A stretch of 64,000 nt of DNA from an uncultured Flavobacteriaceae bacterium (GTDB lineage Bacteria > Bacteroidota > Bacteroidia > Flavobacteriales > Flavobacteriaceae): positions 40,459 through 104,458 of the forward strand of contig CALIJE010000062.1 in the NCBI GenBank assembly GCA_938017825.1, written 5' to 3'. Below, piece by piece: positions 55,661 to 64,000 of this stretch (position 1 is its first letter; every line of letters starts with the position of its first letter). The position numbers and the translations under genes were made by a program. Below the pieces are notes generated by a model. That model had not been told where the DNA came from. It made no database searches and saw only the letters and a list, made by a program, of their open reading frames with translations.

Positions 55661-55814
55661 GTCTACTATTTTTAAAAATTCACTATTGAATTGATGACCT
55701 AAAATTAGTTATCGACGCATACGATCTCTACCTCAATATTGATACAAATTTGAACTATATTGATATATTTGATGAAAAAAGACGAATAACACGTCAATTT
55801 AGGTGCATTTCAAA

Positions 55815-56666
55815 ATGAAAATTCAATTAGAATCCATAAATCCAACTTCAAAAAGTCCCTTTCGGCTTTTGCACGATCCTAAATTGAACCATCTTTTTTA
55901 TTGGCATTTTCATCCCGAATTCGAATTGGTATTTATTGAAGGGGCGAGCGCAAGTAGACATGTTGGGAATCATATTTCACAATTTTCAGAAAGTGATCTA
56001 GTGCTAATTGGCTCCAATATTCCACATTTGAATTTTGACCATGGGGTACGTACGAAGTATCGCAAGGAAGTATTACATATAAAACGGTCGTTCAAAGAAA
56101 ATTTCATATCTCAAATCCCTGAATTTCAAAGTATAGAAAGACTATTGGAACTTTCTAAATATGGATTGGCCTTTACAGGAGCTACAAAATCATCAATAGG
56201 CATACTGATGAAAGAGTTGCACAAGTTGCCTCCCTACGAATTTTTTATGCAATCAATCGGCATTCTAAAAAAGTTATCCGAAAGCACTTCATTCGAGTTA
56301 TTGCATACAGAGCCATATGTTAACAGGTATACCAAAAAAGAACAGCACCGAATTCGCCTTATTTACGAGCTGATCGATGAACGATACCAACATAAAATAA
56401 AAATAGATGAGGTCGCAGAACTTTGTAACCTTACCAAACCTGCTTTCTGCCGTTATTTTAAAAAAGCAACAGGAAATACCTTTATTGGATTTTTGAACCA
56501 ATATCGCGTAAGTCAGGCAAAACGCCTTTTGCTCATGGGCAATAACATCACGGAAACTTGCTATGAATGTGGATTTGAAAGCCTCTCATATTTTAATCGC
56601 ACCTTCAAAAAAGTAACAGGCCTTAATCCTTCCGATTTCAAAAAACAACATATGAAATCTAGCTGA
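55815..56666 (+). CDS. AraC-family transcriptional regulator
   Basis: A 283-residue regulator with an N-terminal cupin-like sensor domain (about 8-150, FYWHFHPEFELVFIEGASASRHVGNH) and a C-terminal double helix-turn-helix (about 180-280, KIDEVAELCNLTKPAFCRYFKKATG, then ITETCYECGFESLSYFNRTFKKVTG). It probably senses a catabolic ligand and activates the divergent PhyH-SSS-SDR-amidohydrolase genes, whose first start is 155 bases away. An in-frame ATG at 55803 would add four residues. A hairpin terminator follows the gene. Confidence 0.92.
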   Translation: MKIQLESINPTSKSPFRLLHDPKLNHLFYWHFHPEFELVFIEGASASRHVGNHISQFSESDLVLIGSNIPHLNFDHGVRTKYRKEVLHIKRSFKENFISQIPEFQSIERLLELSKYGLAFTGATKSSIGILMKELHKLPPYEFFMQSIGILKKLSESTSFELLHTEPYVNRYTKKEQHRIRLIYELIDERYQHKIKIDEVAELCNLTKPAFCRYFKKATGNTFIGFLNQYRVSQAKRLLLMGNNITETCYECGFESLSYFNRTFKKVTGLNPSDFKKQHMKSS

Positions 56667-56677
56667 TTCGCAAAGAA

Positions 56678-56710
56678 AAAACCCCTCGACATTTCTGTTC
56701 GAGGGGTTTT
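56678..56710 (+). terminator. terminator of the AraC gene
   Basis: AAAACCCCTCGA (56678-56689) pairs with TCGAGGGGTTTT (56699-56710), with a 9-base loop and A and T tracts on the two sides. It is 12 bases after the AraC stop. Confidence 0.88.
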
Positions 56711-56714
56711 CTAA

Positions 56715-56790
56715 CTAAATAACCAACCAAAAAAATCTTTATAGTAGTTCCGATTTGATTCGGAAACGATAGCTCGGTCATGGCATCGCT
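56715..56790 (+). ncRNA. candidate structured RNA or orphan leader, copy 2
   Basis: CTAAATAACCAACCAAA (56715-56731) follows the terminator by 4 bases and is an exact 17-base copy of 17652-17668. A TTCCGA/TCGGAA hairpin (56748-56765) and an ATCGC/GCGAT hairpin near 56783-56804 come next. No plus-strand gene starts downstream. The rest of the 250-base gap to glpD shows nothing else. Confidence 0.3.
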
Positions 56791-56916
56791 GCTCTTGCGA
56801 TACGCTATATAAATAACGTCGCAATCAAAACATTCATTGCCCCAATCGTGCTAAGTGACTGTTAAAATTTTGGGTAGTTCATCGTTTTCTTGTCCAAAAA
56901 GGCACAAAAAGCGCAT

Positions 56917-58581
56917 TTAGGCCTTTTCCAACGAAAAATTAGAATGCTCATCGAGTTCAGAATGCATAATTTCCTTCCAAGCCAACAGTTGCGCATCGTC
57001 GACCTTAAAAATTTCTTTGAATTCCTGTAGAATCGGATCTAATAAGTGACGTACACTTTCTATGTCGAAATACAGTCGACCTGTTCTGCGAATAAAGAAG
57101 TCCATTGGGTTTTGTACCATTTCGTAGTCAATACCGAATCTCAATTCAGCTTTGGCCAATCTAACATATTGATCATGATCTGTCAAATCCGCATAAATTT
57201 CTAGAATTGTTTCAGACTGTTTACCATAATTGGTAACCAAAAACCAAGCATCGTATTTGCTGAAGCCATCGGGTTTCATTCGCTCATAAAGTGAACTGAT
57301 GTACTTGGTCACATGTTTGAATTTTTTGAAGTCTACATTTCCGCATAGCGGAATCTCATCGGTATGGCAGTCCTTGAGAATGGCACCTTCTTCGGTCATT
57401 TGTTTGGTAATGCGATTAACGACACGTTCTGCCATTTTGCGGTAACCGGTGAGTTTCCCCCCGGCAATACTGATCAATCCTGTTTCAGAGGTAAATATTT
57501 CATCCTTTCGGGAAAGTTCGGAAGCTGACTTACCTTCCTCATGAATTAGCGGCCGTAGGCCAGCCCAAGAAGAAACAATATCCTCCAGCTCTAAATTTAT
57601 TTTGGGAAACATATTATTTACTGCAGATATGAGATAAACAGCATCTGTTAAATCTGCACGCACATTATCCTTGTCATCATTATAGTTAGTATCTGATGTG
57701 CCAACGTATGTAATTTTACCTCGTGGAACCGCAAACATCATTCGCCCATCGGGCACGTCAAAATATACTGATTGTTTTATGGGCAATTTCTCAAACGGAA
57801 ATACCAAATGCACACCTTTGGTCAAATGCAGACGTTTTCCTTTTTTAGAATTATTGGTACTTCGTAATTCATCGACCCAAGGCCCTGCGGCACTAATTAC
57901 ATATTTTGTCTTTATAGTAAACCCGTTGCCCGAAAGGGCATCTTCTACATTTACCGCCGAAATTCTATTGTTGGTGTATTCAAAATCTTTAACAACGGCA
58001 TAATTCAAGGCTGTTGCACCGAAATTTAAACTGGTCTTGATATTTTCAATGGTCAAACGGGCATCGTCTGTTCGATACTCGGCGTAATAGCCTGCACCTT
58101 TCAATATTTTTTTTGGAAGCAGTGGTTCAAGTTTTAAGGCCTCTTTCTTTTCAAGCATCTTGCGCTTGTCATCACCTTTAACCTGCGCCAAAATATCGTA
58201 TACCTTCAAGCCTATCGAAGCAAGCCATTTGCCATAGGTGCCATTCTCTATCAAAGGCAACAGCATCTTTTCAGGCAAAACCAAATGGGGCGCCAATTTA
58301 TGCACAATGGCTCTTTCGGAGCCAACTTCTTTTACCAACCAAAAGTCGAACTGTTTCAAATAGCGCAGCCCACCATGTATCAACTTTGTAGATTTACTGC
58401 TGGTACCAGAGGCAAAATCGTTCTTTTCTACCAGAGCTACTTTTAAACCACGAGAAGCGGCATCCAAAGCGATTCCTGCTCCTGTGATTCCGCCACCAAT
58501 TACAACAAGATCATATATTTCTTTTGAAAGCTGCCCGATGGTTTCGGGTCTATCAAGATTTGAGAATTTGGTATTTTTCAT
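56917..58581 (-). CDS. glpD: glycerol-3-phosphate dehydrogenase, aerobic type
   Basis: FAD-dependent membrane-peripheral enzyme oxidising sn-glycerol-3-phosphate to dihydroxyacetone phosphate and passing electrons to quinone. It has 554 residues, typical for GlpD. The dinucleotide motif is VVIGGGITGAGIALDAASRGLKVALVEKNDFASGTSSKSTKLIHGGLRYL (about 26-75), followed by the GPWVDE loop and the C-terminal helical domain. It is encoded 16 bases after glpK on the same strand, so it forms the usual glycerol-use operon. No glpF facilitator is in the window. Confidence 0.96.
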   Translation of the reverse strand: MKNTKFSNLDRPETIGQLSKEIYDLVVIGGGITGAGIALDAASRGLKVALVEKNDFASGTSSKSTKLIHGGLRYLKQFDFWLVKEVGSERAIVHKLAPHLVLPEKMLLPLIENGTYGKWLASIGLKVYDILAQVKGDDKRKMLEKKEALKLEPLLPKKILKGAGYYAEYRTDDARLTIENIKTSLNFGATALNYAVVKDFEYTNNRISAVNVEDALSGNGFTIKTKYVISAAGPWVDELRSTNNSKKGKRLHLTKGVHLVFPFEKLPIKQSVYFDVPDGRMMFAVPRGKITYVGTSDTNYNDDKDNVRADLTDAVYLISAVNNMFPKINLELEDIVSSWAGLRPLIHEEGKSASELSRKDEIFTSETGLISIAGGKLTGYRKMAERVVNRITKQMTEEGAILKDCHTDEIPLCGNVDFKKFKHVTKYISSLYERMKPDGFSKYDAWFLVTNYGKQSETILEIYADLTDHDQYVRLAKAELRFGIDYEMVQNPMDFFIRRTGRLYFDIESVRHLLDPILQEFKEIFKVDDAQLLAWKEIMHSELDEHSNFSLEKA

Positions 58582-58597
58582 AGCTTAATCAATCAAT

Positions 58598-60085
58598 TTA
58601 TTGGTCTTCCCAACCCTTTGTTCTTTCAACGGCCTGTTGCCATTTTCCATAAAGTCGTTTTCTTTTCACACGGTCAAAAGTGGGTTTAAAAATGCGGTTC
58701 ATTGGCCTATTTTGGTCAACATCCTCTTGTTTCCACATTCCTACTTGAATACCTGCCAGAAATGCCGCACCCATTGCGGTAGATTCGATGACCTCAGGAC
58801 GATGTACTTCTGTATCTAAGATATCAGCCTGAAACTGCATAAGATGATTATTGGCGCAAGCCCCGCCATCAACTCGAAGATTTTCCAATTGAATTCCCGA
58901 ATCGTCCTCCATCGCTTTCAGGATATCCTTGGTCTGATATGCCAAGGACTCTAATGTAGCTTTTGCCAAATGTGCTTTACCGGTATCTCTTGTAAGACCA
59001 AAGACCGCACCTCGCGCGTACATGTCCCAATAGGGCGCCCCCAATCCAGCAAAGGCAGGTACCACATACACGGGGTTTTCACCTTCAACTGAATCTGCCA
59101 GGGCCTCGGTTTCCTTGGCATCTTTTATTAATTCCAATCCGTCACGCAACCATTGTACTGCCGCTCCGGCAATAAAAATACTCCCTTCAAGCGCATAGGT
59201 AACTTTGCCGTCTAAACCATATCCTATTGTGGTCAGCAAACCGTTTTTTGAAAACATTGGTCTGTCGCCGGTGTTCATCAACATAAAACATCCTGTGCCG
59301 TAGGTGTTTTTAGCGGTACCTTGTTTAAAACAGGCCTGACCAAACAAAGCTGCTTGTTGGTCTCCTGCTATACCTGCAATAGGAATTTGAACCCCATCTA
59401 ACTCATAATCCCCAAAATGATATGCAGATGGCCTGACCTGGGGCAACATGCTTTTTGGAATCCCAAGTGCCTCGGTTAGTTTATCATCCCACTTCAGATT
59501 TACGATATCGTAAATCAATGTTCTCGATGCGTTTGTATAATCGGTAACATGGCTCTTGCGGTTGGTCATATTCCATACCAACCAGGAATCTACCGTTCCC
59601 ATCAAAATATCTCCATTTTCCGCTTTTTCCTTTACGCCGGGAACGTTGTCCAATATCCACTTCACCTTGGTGCCAGAAAAATAAGAGTCGATTACCAATC
59701 CTGTAGTCTGTCGCACATGTTCTGTAAGCCCATTGTTCTTCATATTCTCACAGATATCCGCTGTGCGCTTATCTTGCCAAACAATAGCATTATAAACTGG
59801 TTCTCCGGTATTCTTGTCCCAAACAACGGTGGTTTCCCTTTGATTGGTAATTCCAATAGCTCTTACTTCGGAGGCTTCTACTCCATTTTCTTTTACTAAC
59901 TCGGTCAATACACCCATTTGCGACTCAAGTATTTCCTTGGGATCATGTTCTACCCAACCCGATTTTGGAAAAATCTGCTTGAACTCTTTTTGAACCATCC
60001 CTTGTATTTTTCCTTCTTGATCAACCAAAAGTGCTCTTGAACTTGTTGTGCCTTGATCTAGGGCAATAATGTATGATTTTTGCAT
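58598..60085 (-). CDS. glpK: glycerol kinase
   Basis: Phosphorylates glycerol with ATP. It has 495 residues, the normal length. The N-terminal FGGY-kinase motif [15 protein letters not shown] (about 8-22), the [32 protein letters not shown] stretch (about 77-108), [12 protein letters not shown] and the C-terminal [22 protein letters not shown]-site region are present. It is the first gene of the glpK-glpD operon. Upstream (60122-60141) AGTAGCA recurs as a spaced direct repeat that could be a regulator site. No glpF or repressor gene accompanies it. Confidence 0.97.
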   Translation of the reverse strand: MQKSYIIALDQGTTSSRALLVDQEGKIQGMVQKEFKQIFPKSGWVEHDPKEILESQMGVLTELVKENGVEASEVRAIGITNQRETTVVWDKNTGEPVYNAIVWQDKRTADICENMKNNGLTEHVRQTTGLVIDSYFSGTKVKWILDNVPGVKEKAENGDILMGTVDSWLVWNMTNRKSHVTDYTNASRTLIYDIVNLKWDDKLTEALGIPKSMLPQVRPSAYHFGDYELDGVQIPIAGIAGDQQAALFGQACFKQGTAKNTYGTGCFMLMNTGDRPMFSKNGLLTTIGYGLDGKVTYALEGSIFIAGAAVQWLRDGLELIKDAKETEALADSVEGENPVYVVPAFAGLGAPYWDMYARGAVFGLTRDTGKAHLAKATLESLAYQTKDILKAMEDDSGIQLENLRVDGGACANNHLMQFQADILDTEVHRPEVIESTAMGAAFLAGIQVGMWKQEDVDQNRPMNRIFKPTFDRVKRKRLYGKWQQAVERTKGWEDQ

Positions 60086-60121
60086 ATCTACGAGAATTTA
60101 CAACTACGAATATACTACATA

Positions 60122-60141
60122 AGTAGCACATAGTAGCATAG
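60122..60141. promoter_or_regulatory. spaced repeat upstream of glpK
   Basis: AGTAGCACATAGTAGCATAG (60122-60141) contains AGTAGCA twice with 10-base spacing, and the adjacent TACTACATAAGTAG adds an inverted element. It lies 37-56 bases before the glpK start, where an activator or repressor would bind. It may be chance in AT-rich sequence. Confidence 0.25.
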
Positions 60142-60204
60142 TTTTGGAGTTAGAGGTTATTTGGAAATATAGGTGTTTCTTTTGCAGCTACAAAACATGG
60201 AAAG

Positions 60205-62556
60205 TTACTCAATCGTTATTGTTATGATAACTTCATTGCCTTTTTCATCTAGTGCGGTGATTTTATGATTTCCTTCTGACGGAAGAAGTCCTATTTCATG
60301 AAAATCCTTTGTTTGGGCGATGTATGATTCGTCCAAATACCAAAAAACCAAGGTTTCGGGTTGGGTATGGGCCAATTTAACAACCAATTCGTTTTTTTCG
60401 CCATCAAAATTCTTAGCAAGACTAATTCTGCTGCCAGACTTCGGATAAATAAATTCCATGGGGGCACTAATTGTACTATTACAATCCCCACGAAAGGGTG
60501 GCACTGTTCTGTAGGTAGGATGTGTCTTTTTGAAATAATATTCTTGCAAAGGAGGCAGCACAAACCATGACTCGGTGTGCACTTTTGAAAGATCTGCGCA
60601 AGAAGAATTGACTCTAAATTGTCTATTTTCATCCAAATGAACATTTTGATGAAAAGTACATGCTTTGACAAAATTGTTTTTTTTTGGAATGGATAGTACC
60701 GAAGCCTTACAAATATCCGTTGCCAAAAAACCGCTTTCAGTACAAATCGAAATATCGGCAAATTCATCCAAAGGTTTTTGAAACCAATCACTGGCCGGAA
60801 GCACATCAAAAACATCGAAAAGTATTGGTGCCGCACTAGTTACTCCGGTCACATTCGGTCTTCCTTCGCCATCTGCGTTACCAACCCATATACCGACTAC
60901 GAAGTCTGTTGTGACCCCGATTGACCATGCATCCTTATTTCCAAAACTGGTCCCCGTTTTCCATGCGATTTGTTTACTGCTATCGTAAAACTCCCATGAT
61001 TCATTGCCATCAGGGCGATTAACATCTTTCATTGCCTCAAAAGTGAGGTAAATGCTTCCGGCATCAAATAGGGTCTTATTGATACTTAATTCGCCAAAAC
61101 CTACCCTCTGGTCTTTAAGAAGCTTCGGACTTACATACTCCTTGGTGTAATATTCGCTAGAACTGGCATTAAAATGGTTCACCGTAGATGCCAAATTTGC
61201 GTAGGTTTTACAAAGATCCCAAAGACTGCTTTCGGCTCCTCCAAGAATTAGTGTTAATCCATAATGATCTGCAGATCTGTCGATGCCATTTAGTTCAAAG
61301 GCATCTAACTGGTCTCGAAATTTTTGGAGTCCGTATGATTGCAATAAGCGCACGGCCGGTATATTTAGAGATCTCGCCAATGCCCTTTTAGCGCTCACGG
61401 CCCCACTATAATTTTCATTGAAATTCTCAGGGGTATAACCAGCTATTTGCGTAGGTATATCGGCTACCAGCATCTCGGGCAACAATTCTCCTGCATCAAG
61501 CATGGCGGCATATAAAAGTGGTTTGATTACACTTCCGGTACTGCGATTGGCACGTATCATATCAACATCTTTCTCATGTAATTTTGTCGTTGGGCTATTA
61601 CCCACATAAGCGATTACGTCCCTTGTTCTTACATCCATAACCAGTATTGCAGCATTGTGTACCTGGTTCTGGCTTAAATTGTCATAATGCTGCTTCACGA
61701 TAGAATTGGCATTAGCCTGTATGTTTCTATCAATGGTGGTGCGCACACGCTTTCCCTTGTTCTTTTTTGCCATATACTGTACCAAGTGTGGTGCTAATTT
61801 GGGCAATTGATATGGCTTCTGGGGCAGCTTTTCCAATAAGGCCAGTTCAAAGGTGGTACTATCGATTATACCTTCGTCTTGTAGTTTTTTCAACAAACGA
61901 TTTCGCTTGGCTAACAATCGCTTTTGATTTTTTCCTGGATAGATGAGGCCGGGGGCATTGGGCAAAACGGCTAGGGTGGCAGACTCGGCCCAGGACAGTT
62001 GGTGGGGTTGTAACCCAAAATACCGCCAAGCGGCCACATCCAAACCAACGACGTTGCCGCCGTAAGGCGCATGGCTTGCATAGAGTCTCAAAATTTCCTT
62101 TTTGGAATACCTGAATTCCAATCGCGTTGCCAAAAGTAATTCGATGCCCTTTTCCCAATATGATCGGCCTTTTTTTCGTGATAGTCGAATAACCTGCTGG
62201 GTCAGTGTGCTGCCTCCACGAACCGTCTTGCCTGCAGAAATATTGGCACTGATAGCCTTTGTCATAGAAACAGGATTAAAGCCTGGATGAAAATAAAAAT
62301 GGGCGTCCTCAAATTGCAGAAGGCATTGTTCGAACTTGTGGGGAACACTGTCCATCTCAGGAAAACGCCATTGCCCATCATCCGCGATCCGGGCACCCAA
62401 AAGATGCCCTTCGCGACTTTCGATGACCGTGGCATATGAAGTACTGAACAAATCTCTGGGCAAACAGAAGTAGTATGCGATGAGCAGAATTCCTAAAAGG
62501 ATTAGCTTCTTGGGGTGTTTTTGAGCAAAGCGAAATACCCTATCTTTTAAAGTCAT
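60205..62556 (-). CDS. pbpC: penicillin-binding protein 1C
   Basis: A 783-residue bifunctional class A PBP. A single membrane anchor (about 18-31) precedes the GT51 glycosyltransferase domain (about 45-230; catalytic E83 in FEDAHFYFHPG, and GGSTLTQQVIRL). The transpeptidase domain has the nucleophile S342 in GSVIKP (SxxK), ARSLNIPA (SxN) and AWKTGTSFGNKD (KTG). The C-terminal PBP1C-specific beta domain (about 690-783) closes the protein. It builds and crosslinks peptidoglycan in the periplasm. PbpC usually pairs with an alpha-2-macroglobulin gene, and one begins beyond 63858, four genes away. It overlaps the upstream monooxygenase gene by 17 bases. Confidence 0.94.
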   Translation of the reverse strand: MTLKDRVFRFAQKHPKKLILLGILLIAYYFCLPRDLFSTSYATVIESREGHLLGARIADDGQWRFPEMDSVPHKFEQCLLQFEDAHFYFHPGFNPVSMTKAISANISAGKTVRGGSTLTQQVIRLSRKKGRSYWEKGIELLLATRLEFRYSKKEILRLYASHAPYGGNVVGLDVAAWRYFGLQPHQLSWAESATLAVLPNAPGLIYPGKNQKRLLAKRNRLLKKLQDEGIIDSTTFELALLEKLPQKPYQLPKLAPHLVQYMAKKNKGKRVRTTIDRNIQANANSIVKQHYDNLSQNQVHNAAILVMDVRTRDVIAYVGNSPTTKLHEKDVDMIRANRSTGSVIKPLLYAAMLDAGELLPEMLVADIPTQIAGYTPENFNENYSGAVSAKRALARSLNIPAVRLLQSYGLQKFRDQLDAFELNGIDRSADHYGLTLILGGAESSLWDLCKTYANLASTVNHFNASSSEYYTKEYVSPKLLKDQRVGFGELSINKTLFDAGSIYLTFEAMKDVNRPDGNESWEFYDSSKQIAWKTGTSFGNKDAWSIGVTTDFVVGIWVGNADGEGRPNVTGVTSAAPILFDVFDVLPASDWFQKPLDEFADISICTESGFLATDICKASVLSIPKKNNFVKACTFHQNVHLDENRQFRVNSSCADLSKVHTESWFVLPPLQEYYFKKTHPTYRTVPPFRGDCNSTISAPMEFIYPKSGSRISLAKNFDGEKNELVVKLAHTQPETLVFWYLDESYIAQTKDFHEIGLLPSEGNHKITALDEKGNEVIITITIE

Positions 62557-62848
62557 ATTCTCTTTCTACCAAACAAATTCGAACTTTATACCAAGAATAC
62601 CAGTCGGCAATTCCCTTTTGTTGGGCCAAAACATGGTCGGTATTAGCTTTCCATTTGGCAATGGCATCTAGACTTTCCCAATAGCTTATGGTAATTCCTA
62701 GCTCACTTCTAGCGCTTTCAATTCCCAAATAACCGGGTTGTTTCTTGGCCAAATCTTCCATTTGTTGGGCCATTTCGACATAGCCTTTATCGCCTTCTGT
62801 TCTAGTTGAGGTGAAGATTACGGCATAGTATGGGATTGTAGTACTCAT
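62540..62848 (-). CDS. antibiotic-biosynthesis-monooxygenase (ABM) fold protein
   Basis: A 102-residue ferredoxin-like ABM-domain protein. Its AVIFTSTRTEGDKGYVEMAQQMEDLAKKQPGYLGIESARSELG and ISYWESLDAIAKWKANTDHVLAQQ segments match the small stand-alone monooxygenase/haem-degradation-like family of Bacteroidota (often called YdhR-like). Whether it oxidises a substrate or only binds one is unknown. It lies between the 118-residue protein gene (9-base gap) and pbpC (17-base overlap) on the same strand, so the three may be one transcript. Confidence 0.82.
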   Translation of the reverse strand: MSTTIPYYAVIFTSTRTEGDKGYVEMAQQMEDLAKKQPGYLGIESARSELGITISYWESLDAIAKWKANTDHVLAQQKGIADWYSWYKVRICLVEREYDFKR

Positions 62849-62857
62849 GTTTTCTCT

Positions 62858-63214
62858 TTAGGCAATATATTCTTTCTCCAAAAAATAACTCACGATAGCC
62901 TCTTTCATCAATACCGATTGCTCTCCGGCCTTCAAGGGCGGCAATTCTTCTTTTACGATATAATGCGGCCAGCCCTGCTCATCAAAAAAATCGAATTCAT
63001 AATAACCATATGGCTCTAGCAAACGGCAAATAGCTATATGCATAAGATCTAACTTATCGTCTTTTTTATATTTTCTGTGGTACTGCCCCAATTCTTGAAC
63101 ACCGACCAGATAAATAATCGCATCTAGTTCCAAATCATCGCCATCGGCAAATTGATGCGATAGTTTTGCCACTAAATTGTTCCATCGTTCCTTTAATTGT
63201 TGGTCTCTTGCCAT
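62858..63214 (-). CDS. conserved protein of unknown function
   Basis: A 118-residue acidic, probably cytoplasmic protein with no signal or membrane helix. It appears mainly helical with one DEQGWPHYIVKEELPPL strand-turn segment, and contains an LGQYHRKYKKDDKLDLMHIAICRLLEPYGYYEFDFFD stretch with a histidine pair (H46 and H59). I recognise it as a type common in Flavobacteriia but know no function. It is divergent from the CvpA gene and starts a likely transcript with the ABM protein and pbpC. Confidence 0.65.
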   Translation of the reverse strand: MARDQQLKERWNNLVAKLSHQFADGDDLELDAIIYLVGVQELGQYHRKYKKDDKLDLMHIAICRLLEPYGYYEFDFFDEQGWPHYIVKEELPPLKAGEQSVLMKEAIVSYFLEKEYIA

Positions 63215-63296
63215 TTATTTTTTCGTGATTTTACACTTACGTTTACATGCATAGAATAGATTCATAAAGGTACAAATCAAAGGGCTATATTTGCTC

Positions 63297-63803
63297 ATGG
63301 CTTTTTTGGATATAATTTTGGGCATACTGCTCCTTTTCGGTCTCTGGAAAGGGCTGAAAAACGGACTTTTCGTTGAACTAGCCTCTATCATTGCCCTAAT
63401 TGCGGGCATCTACGGGGCGATTCATTTTTCGTATATCGCTGGCGATTACCTTTCTCAAAAAACCGATTGGAACGAACAGTACCTTAACCTAATCGCATTT
63501 GCCATTACCTTTATTATCATTGTGGTCGTGGTTCATTTAGCCGGAAAGTTGCTCACCAAAATCGCAAGTTTTGCGATGCTTGGATGGGTAAACAAAATAG
63601 CCGGTGCCGCATTTGGGGTACTCAAAGTTGGTGTAATTCTTGGCGCATTGTTGATTTTCTTCGACCGTGTAAATAGCTCCGTTGGCTTTATAGGTGAGGA
63701 AACCAAAAAAGACTCCATACTCTATGAGCCGGTCAAAGAACTAGGAGCCCTGGTATTTTCAATGGTTTTGAAAGAGAAAGATTCCGGTTCTATCTCCGAA
63801 TAA
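63297..63803 (+). CDS. CvpA-family membrane protein
   Basis: A 168-residue inner-membrane protein with four hydrophobic helices (about 3-21, 25-45, 62-84 and 101-120), matching the CvpA/colicin V production family, which affects envelope permeability and stress tolerance. ATG at 63297 (MAFLDIILGILLLFG) is the chosen start, and a TTG at 63291 adds two residues. The C-terminus is polar (KEKDSGSISE). It is divergent from the 118-residue gene and convergent with the partial alpha-2-macroglobulin gene. Confidence 0.85.
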   Translation: MAFLDIILGILLLFGLWKGLKNGLFVELASIIALIAGIYGAIHFSYIAGDYLSQKTDWNEQYLNLIAFAITFIIIVVVVHLAGKLLTKIASFAMLGWVNKIAGAAFGVLKVGVILGALLIFFDRVNSSVGFIGEETKKDSILYEPVKELGALVFSMVLKEKDSGSISE

Positions 63804-63857
63804 CCCGTGCCCCACCAGACTTTCAACTCTGCATTTTTTACCAAAATAATCCAATCT

Positions 63858-64000
63858 CTACTGCACTACCTCAACCCATTGCCCTTTCGTTCGTACCATA
63901 AAATCGTTGTCATACATAGCTTCGGCCTGTATCCCGGGCAAATAATACCTCCCCAAATAGGAGGCATTCAATAAAATTCTAAACTTTTTGGTTTCCCGCC
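63858..64000 (-). CDS. alpha-2-macroglobulin-family protein, C-terminal fragment
   Basis: Only the last 46 codons are in the window, entering at the right edge and ending at TAG 63858. The visible end (ASYLGRYYLPGIQAEAMYDND, then TKGQWVEVVQ) matches the conserved C-terminus of bacterial alpha-2-macroglobulins (YLPGxxxEAMYDN...TKGxWVEVV). These large periplasmic proteins trap proteases and pair with PbpC, whose gene is four genes away. The identification rests on this tail. Confidence 0.75.
   Translation of the reverse strand, partial: RETKKFRILLNASYLGRYYLPGIQAEAMYDNDFMVRTKGQWVEVVQ

Noticed and set aside
60291..60836. 181-codon frame on the pbpC strand
   Set aside because: It is out of frame inside pbpC, and the PBP1C protein is continuous and full length across it.
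1..64000. Prophage, insertion sequence, tRNA or rRNA genes
   Set aside because: No transposase, integrase, phage structural gene, cloverleaf-like sequence or rRNA segment was seen on reading. A dedicated tRNA search would be the decisive check.

Overview
The window reads as chromosomal DNA of a marine-type Flavobacteriaceae bacterium (Bacteroidota). The inference rests on three carboxypeptidase-regulatory-domain TonB-dependent receptors, DUF5689 and lamin-tail proteins, a eukaryote-like 1132-residue IleRS, a TraR/DksA protein with a decayed zinc finger, LspA longer than usual, near absence of Shine-Dalgarno sequences, one clear Bacteroidetes -7 element (TAnnTTTG) and moderate to low GC. The genus cannot be fixed from sequence alone. 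I see no rRNA, tRNA, CRISPR array, insertion sequence or prophage.

Layout. 1-9.7 kb: katG; a secreted DinB protein; a DUF5689/lamin-tail lipoprotein with its TonB receptor, divergent from a secreted DNase-I-fold enzyme; a DUF1080 protein and a four-helix membrane protein. 9.7-23.3 kb, almost all minus strand: a TonB receptor, then an apparent TDO-M23 peptidase-pgi operon, a DUF3108 protein, hppD, a patatin/outer-membrane barrel protein and uvrC. 23.3-30.1 kb: a gene-poor stretch with a 28-codon candidate ORF, 5-formyl-THF cyclo-ligase, lspA, a GIN-like secreted protein, traR/dksA-ileS, and an 11-residue-repeat LEA-like lipoprotein. 30.1-39.8 kb: a TonB receptor with recO, gdhA, a Cys/Met PLP enzyme, a DUF3298 lipoprotein, DinB proteins, an ArsC-like/EamA pair, and a small degenerate locus containing a gene broken by one amber codon.

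39.9-48.8 kb: a LytS/LytR-type two-component pair with an S41-like protease gene between kinase and regulator, divergent from a secreted protein plus ABC transporter operon; then an FMN nitronate monooxygenase preceded by a 42-bp near-perfect inverted repeat and a 20-bp palindrome; a YheT-like hydrolase, a lipoprotein cytochrome c and a VOC protein. 48.8-56.7 kb: a SulP transporter, then a probable catabolic cluster (D-aminoacylase-like amidohydrolase, SDR, sodium symporter, PhyH dioxygenase) with a divergent AraC regulator. 56.9-64 kb: glpK-glpD, pbpC, small genes, a CvpA protein, and the C-terminus of an alpha-2-macroglobulin-like protein, the usual partner of PbpC.

Most of the window is housekeeping and envelope biology. 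The items I find most worth following up are the repeat-built operator upstream of the nitronate monooxygenase, two hairpin loci sharing an exact 17-nt tag, the repeat lipoprotein, the amber-interrupted small gene, terminators that abut start codons, and the PhyH/D-aminoacylase cluster.
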